Assembly: GCA_027625215.1 (NCBI GenBank)
Contig: JAQBWJ010000183.1
Coordinates: forward strand, 1 to 5,723
Source of the DNA: Candidatus Poribacteria bacterium
GTDB lineage: Bacteria; Poribacteria; WGA-4E; GCA-2687025
Direction: 5' to 3'
Length of the DNA: 5,723 bases
This document shows, piece by piece, positions 5,411 to 5,723 of the stretch (within the stretch, counting starts at the first letter, position 1; each line of letters opens with the position of its first letter). The translations under genes and the position numbers were made by a program. Below the pieces are notes generated by a model. That model made no database searches. It was not told where the DNA came from and saw only the letters and a list, made by a program, of their open reading frames with translations.

Positions 5411-5723
5411 TTAAGCAACCAAGGCTCCCATCTGGACAAAGCCGTCTTGTCGGTCAATCCACGCTGTGACGTTCACGAAGCCGACGATGTTCTCCGACTT
5501 CTTGAAGCCACGCATTGTCTTGGAGCGTACCTTCAACAGCCGTCCGATCGCTTGTTCGGTCGGATTGTTGGTTTGGTCACGGCTGCGTTTCCAATCCTTG
5601 CGCGTCCGCAAGAGGAGTTGCTTCATTCGATATTCCGGTGTCGTTTTCTTGCCGCGAGAAGGCGCTTTCGCCCATTGCCACCGCTGAATCAGCCAATCCA
5701 ACGTTTCCTCCGCTTCCAGCGGC
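5411..5723 (-). CDS. Insertion-sequence transposase, C-terminal fragment (gene runs off right edge)
   Basis: The last 103 codons of an open frame that continues past the window edge. The first in-window TTG (5701) is probably an internal leucine, because the frame stays open upstream (P-L-E-A-E-E-T). The segment DQTNNPTEQAIGRLLK, then RSKTMRGFKK and SENIVGFVNVTAWI, has the form TNNxxEQ-x-IG seen at the end of DDE transposases such as IS66 or ISL3 relatives. There the Glu is the third catalytic acid that coordinates metal for strand cleavage and transfer. The fragment is rich in Lys and Arg, as expected for DNA binding. I cannot assign a named IS family. It ends cleanly at a TAA (5411-5413) and shows no frameshift, but whether the whole element is intact cannot be judged. 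It reads in the same direction as secA. Confidence 0.75.
   Translation of the reverse strand, partial: PLEAEETLDWLIQRWQWAKAPSRGKKTTPEYRMKQLLLRTRKDWKRSRDQTNNPTEQAIGRLLKVRSKTMRGFKKSENIVGFVNVTAWIDRQDGFVQMGALVA

Noticed and set aside
5226..5414. A 62-codon plus-strand open frame across the secA leader and transposase end
   Set aside because: It has no homology that I recognise and no ribosome-binding site, and it runs over the terminator-like hairpin and promoter-like site of the opposite strand.
5411..5701. A complete 96-residue protein starting at 5701
   Set aside because: That codon is TTG and the frame remains open to the window edge. The motif content is that of a transposase C-terminus, so it is a fragment of a longer gene.
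1..5723. CRISPR arrays, tRNA or rRNA genes
   Set aside because: No regularly spaced direct repeats, no cloverleaf-like tRNA segments and no rRNA-like conserved stretches were seen by eye on either strand.

Overview
The window is a compact stretch of bacterial chromosome in which every supported gene lies on the minus strand, so transcription runs from high to low coordinates. In that direction the order is: the C-terminal end of an insertion-sequence transposase (right edge to 5411), a gene-free stretch of about 275 bases, secA (5134 to 2561), a GT-B family glycosyltransferase (2533 to 1331), a structured palindromic repeat (1317 to 1214), and the first two thirds of lepA / elongation factor 4 (1193 to the left edge).

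The organism is a bacterium, as shown by the bacterial SecA with a zinc-binding tail, the bacterial EF4 and the Shine-Dalgarno-like sites. The DNA is GC-rich, and the codons TTA, CTA and TCA are almost absent from the genes. This leaves very long meaningless open frames on the plus strand. No marker assigns a phylum. The SecA is divergent at several normally conserved positions, and the sugar transferase resembles the type associated with exosortase/PEP-CTERM systems. Both fit a little-sampled Gram-negative-type lineage (Poribacteria, Armatimonadota or the planctomycete side are guesses only).

secA and the glycosyltransferase are only 27 bases apart and in the same reading frame, separated by the secA stop codon. 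They are very probably cotranscribed. lepA follows after 137 bases, most of which is a roughly 104-base inverted-repeat element. SecA drives Sec-dependent protein export and EF4 is a ribosome-associated GTPase. The glycosyltransferase probably builds surface or exopolysaccharide glycans. The shared theme is envelope biogenesis plus translation, but a functional link is only inferred from position.

The secA upstream region holds a perfect TTGACA box with a weak -10, a predicted leader of about 145 bases, an 11-base direct repeat that duplicates the ribosome-binding site, and a hairpin followed by a T-run just after the transposase gene. I do not see a new multi-gene defence or mobile system here. 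The points worth a second look are the palindromic repeat inside the operon, the unusual SecA residues, the isolated exosortase-type sugar transferase, and the secA leader next to an insertion sequence.
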